From Glandiceps talaboti (lineage: Eukaryota; Hemichordata; Enteropneusta; Spengelidae): a stretch of DNA of 64,000 nucleotides. The stretch covers positions 19,731,607-19,795,606 of the forward strand of contig NC_135564.1 of NCBI RefSeq assembly GCF_964340395.1. Direction: 5' to 3'. Shown piece by piece: positions 53,640 to 64,000 of this stretch. The position numbers and the translations under genes were made by a program. Position 1 is the first letter of the stretch, and the number at the start of each line of letters is the position of its first letter. Below the pieces are notes generated by a model, which made no database searches, was not told the DNA's origin, and saw nothing but the letters and a program-made list of their open reading frames with translations.

Positions 53640-54950
53640 AATGGGGATGTACAAGATAAACAATATTTGCCTAGATGAAACTTTTTTGGCGGTCTCATCA
53701 ACAAGCAATATAAATGCTAAATGTATTTCTAAATTATCGTGATTTTTTGTTAGAAATTTGCCATTCAAATTGTATTGTTTTAGGGGTGTCAGAGCCTAGA
53801 CTCTATGTAATATAGGTTACACTTTAGTCAGACTTCGATAACTTGAGAAAACCTCTAAATATTTGTATCAATGTTTTACGTACGGCAGCTTTAGAACTAA
53901 CATACCATCGCCGACACTGCAGTTTTACTACATTTGTTAAATGAAGGTTTATGATATAGATGGAACCTTCCACATATGAGCTGTGTTCAGACTACGTACA
54001 CTCGCGATCACCGTCTCAGTTTTCGGACATAATCGTGTTACATTACAACTGGAAAATGCTATGTAAAAACGGTATCACCCATTATTGGTTTTTATCATAA
54101 TTACTTGATTCCCTTCAGGACAGGCTTAAAAGCCGACAGTATATTTTATCCTACATTGCACTAGTAGAAAAAATAGTACAGTTTACGACATTTTCCGTAC
54201 TATAGTTCAGATTGAGTTCAATTCTGTACTTTTATGCTGATGAGGTGGACGTTTCTGTACTTTCCCATTAGCGCCTGTCTAATCGGATTATACTCGATCT
54301 GAAAAATAGTTCAGATTGCGAGTCGGAAGTGATTTGAATACATTTGCATTTAGTTCAGAATATATTCATGAGTTCACCCCATAACCGGGCAGTAAACAAA
54401 TGAATATTCAAATCTACCGTGCTTGCAATCAATACGTACATAAACGCTATACGTGTAGCTAGTGTATTCGATACATATGTATGTATATAAGCAGGCTTAT
54501 GATATGAACTACATGGTTAGGACGTACGTAGATTGTAATATCACAGGGCTCATTTTGAAATAAATGTTCGTAGTACGCCTTTTCATTATGCACTACATAC
54601 CGCCACCACTAAACGTGTTTCACATTTCTACGCGTTTGATGCATTAGTAATACAGATTTAGATGACATGACAATCGTTTCCAATAATAGTTTAAAATTGG
54701 GCCACAAATATTGCTAGTGTATGGAGCTTCTTAACAAACCTGACCGGCCAATAGCGTCAACAAACTCACAGTAGAGACGTGCTGACAGATTTGAGTCTGT
54801 GGACATTATTTCTAGCTAAGTAAAATTGAGTGACTATTGGGAATATTATATGGCATCCATGTCGTCCATGTAGTCTATAGTTTCTGACTGACCGTGTTAT
54901 GTACAACGTAACGCTGAACGAAATACGGTCCATCAGGAATTAACCCTTTG
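53640..54950. other. Non-coding interval
   Basis: Nothing is recognised here. The missing C-terminal exon of the Cdc42-like gene was looked for by its expected GLK-VFDEA sequence and not found. Confidence 0.35.
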
Positions 54951-54959
54951 AACCCCAAG

Positions 54960-56300
54960 CCCCTGAGAGGGTATAATATAGGTGTTGGTACCATGTTACA
55001 TAACACCTGGTGTCAAAACTGACCAAGGATGACCCAGGAAAACTATATATTTATGGAATCTACATATATCAGAGTTTCCAAAAATATGCAAATTTATGTC
55101 ATGTGACCTCATTATATATTCAAAATGGCCGCCAAACCAGTAAAGTTATGAAATATTTTTCACATTTTTATAATTTGTATTGGTGAGAGTACAAAATTCT
55201 CAGTTTTTTATAGAATTTTAGCCCACAATGTTACCAGCCTGTGGAATGATATAGAAATATTACATAATATGTAAAGATTTATGTATGTAATTTTGATTTT
55301 CACCCTGGTAAACATGTGGTAACTCGTTATTTTTGCATGCAATTCAAGGAGTGGAAGTACCATATTGCAGGATTGTTTGAGTCCAAACTGACCAATGATG
55401 ATCTGATGAAACCATATATTTTTGAACTGGTCATAAAAAAAGCATCCCAAAAATATGCAAATATTGGTCATGTGACCTCATTATATATTCAAAATGGCCG
55501 CCTTTACAATAAAATTATTGAATACTCTGCCCATTTTTCAATTTGTATGGGTAAGAGTATAATATTTTCAATTTGTTATTGCATTTTATCCCTCAATGTT
55601 ACAAGGCTGTGCAATAATATTGAAATATTACATCATATGTAAAGATTTATGAGTAAAACTCTGATTTTCACCCAATACAACATATGGCGGACATATAGTA
55701 AATTGGTACTCTTGAACAGGGATTCTGAGAGTGACAGTGCCATATTACAGGATCGTTTGAGTCTAAACTGACCATATTTGACCATACATAACCAAGTATT
55801 TTTGGAATTACCAAAAGATAGCGGTCCCAAAAAAATGCAAATATCGGTCATGTGACCTCATTAAATATTCAAAATGGATGCCATTACAGTCAAGTTATTG
55901 AATTTTCTATAATATTTTCAATTTGTATAAGTGAGAGTAAAATATTTTCAATTTTTATTGTAATTTTAGCCCTCAATGTTGCAAGTCTGTAGAATAATAT
56001 GAAAATATGACATCATATGTAAAGATTTGGGCCAAAAATCTTTGGTTTTAGTCATTATGTACTAGGCAAACATACAGTAATTTGATATGTTCGGCTTACC
56101 ATTCAACAAGTGAAATAGTCATATTACATGGGTGCCAGAGTCCAAACAGACCATGTTTTACCATACATAACCAAGTATTTTTGGATACATCCAAAGACAG
56201 TAGTCCCAAAAATATGCAAATATTTGTCATGTGACCTCATTAAATATTCAAAATGGCTGCCATTACAGTCAAGTTATTGAATATTTCACAAATTCTTCAA
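54960..56300. repeat. Roughly 375-bp tandem satellite, about four copies
   Basis: GGTCATGTGACCTCATTA followed by ATATTCAAAATGG recurs at about 55098, 55467, 55847 and 56226, a spacing of 369-380 bp. Each unit also holds CCAAAAATATGCAAAT, CAGGATTGTTTGAGTC.AAACTGACC and TGTAAAGATTT. The array runs into the assembly gap, so its true size is unknown. Confidence 0.9.
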
Positions 56301-56500
56301 NNNNNNNNNNNNNNNNNNNNNNNNNNNNNNNNNNNNNNNNNNNNNNNNNNNNNNNNNNNNNNNNNNNNNNNNNNNNNNNNNNNNNNNNNNNNNNNNNNNN
56401 NNNNNNNNNNNNNNNNNNNNNNNNNNNNNNNNNNNNNNNNNNNNNNNNNNNNNNNNNNNNNNNNNNNNNNNNNNNNNNNNNNNNNNNNNNNNNNNNNNNN
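56301..56500. other. Assembly gap (200 N)
   Basis: A run of exactly 200 N bases between two different tandem repeats. Confidence 1.
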
Positions 56501-56650
56501 TTATGTTTACTGATTTTTAATGGCTATTATGTTTACTGATTTTTAGTGGCTATTATGTTTACTGATTTTTAGTGGCTATTATGTTTACTGATTTTTAGTG
56601 GCTATTATGTTTACTGATTTTTAATGGCCATTATGTTTACTGATTTTTCA
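56501..56650. repeat. 26-bp tandem repeat
   Basis: Between five and six copies of TTATGTTTACTGATTTTTAG plus TGGCTA, starting exactly at the gap edge, so the array continues into the gap. Confidence 0.92.
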
Positions 56651-56664
56651 TCTTTAGGTGGTAT

Positions 56665-56822
56665 GATTATATTATTCCCAAATATTTTCCTTCAATCAAC
56701 TGGAAAATACTCGTGACCTAAAGGTTTGTCACTACCCGTCTAGGGAGTCGTAATGACAAAGGCTCCTTAGGTCACTCGTATTTTTGTTGACTGAAGGAAG
56801 GAAATAATTGGGGAATACTATC
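56665..56822. mobile_element. Foldback (hairpin) element
   Basis: TATTCCCAAATATTTTCCTT, CAATCAACTGGAAAATACTC and GTGACCTAAAGG on the left pair with CCTTAGGTCACTCGTATTTT, GTTGACTGAAGGAAGG and GGGGAATA on the right. The loop is about 30-40 bp around the CCGTCTAGGGAGTCG string. No coding capacity; probably a MITE. Confidence 0.65.
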
Positions 56823-57152
56823 TAACCATTACTATGCTTTACCGAGGACCTGCTGAATGTATTTAAAGGTCATTGTTATGATTCTATCAATTACATATCT
56901 TCGACGCCTATATGTCAATTGGTGTAATTGGCATAATGAAGGCTAAAGATATACCAAATAATTATTCAGTCAATAAAAACATTCAGCTACCATTGCCTTG
57001 ATGATTTATATATAAGTGTTATATACTATGGAAAACAACCTTACTGTGACATTGAAATACATATCAAAATGGTATTGAAAGTAACGTTAAACTGAACTTT
57101 ACCAAAGTATATATGCTTTGTCTTTTATGGAGATATTTGTCTTTCAACTGAC

Positions 57153-63931
<6,779 letters not shown>

Positions 63932-64000
63932 TTACTATGCCCCCCTTCTATTATTGGTCTTTAGTTCTGTACAGACAAATAAAATATATGTATTTATGTA

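Overview
This is a 64 kb stretch of an invertebrate metazoan nuclear genome. The evidence is multi-exon genes with GT-AG introns, AT-rich non-coding DNA, many long microsatellites, and a mix of Penelope-like, LINE, SINE, LTR and cut-and-paste elements. Gene content (a Mieap-family protein, a single death-effector-domain protein, a twin-TM2 protein, a Cdc42/Rho GTPase) fits a marine deuterostome or lophotrochozoan such as an amphioxus, hemichordate or brachiopod. I cannot fix the species from sequence alone. A 200-N run at 56301-56500 marks a draft-assembly gap.

Genes, left to right. A two-exon + strand gene (9503-11355) encodes two TM2 domains; a decayed paralogue with frameshifts and a stop lies at 26965-27566. 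A five-exon minus-strand gene (18846-13940) encodes a roughly 525-residue Mieap-like protein with a myristoylation-type N terminus. A minus-strand gene (37786-34846) encodes a small protein with a basic leader and one death effector domain; an LTR element sits 169 bp beyond its stop. A minus-strand Cdc42/Rho GTPase (63922-57153, four exons found, C-terminal exon not found) closes the window. In the intron after its exon 2 lie three tandem degenerate copies of that exon.

Mobile DNA. 19.4-25.9 kb is a pile-up of elements joined by (TA)n tracts: a tandem repeat carrying a hammerhead-ribozyme fold, a 2.2 kb element with hAT-like CAG termini, a broken Penelope-like retroelement (reverse transcriptase plus GIY-YIG nuclease) bounded by a perfect 104-bp inverted repeat that carries a hammerhead-like motif on each side, and a LINE tail. 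30361-34676 is a 4.3 kb non-autonomous LTR retrotransposon with two 980-bp LTRs that read as identical, a 4-bp target duplication and a 20-nt primer-binding site that parses as the 3' end of a tRNA. Other elements: LINE 3' relics (6190-7060, 25284-25420), a THAP/DDE_4 transposase relic (42490-43900), a tRNA-derived SINE (51940-52160), a hAT-like palindromic MITE with 8-bp target duplication (48458-48834), and several foldback, satellite and minisatellite families.

The strongest candidates for something new are the hammerhead-bearing repeats (19747-19791 folds fully, and stem II shows compensatory change between copies), the exon-derived repeat inside the Cdc42 gene, and the alternative basic leader exons of the death-effector gene. 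No searches were run; family names rest on motif reading.
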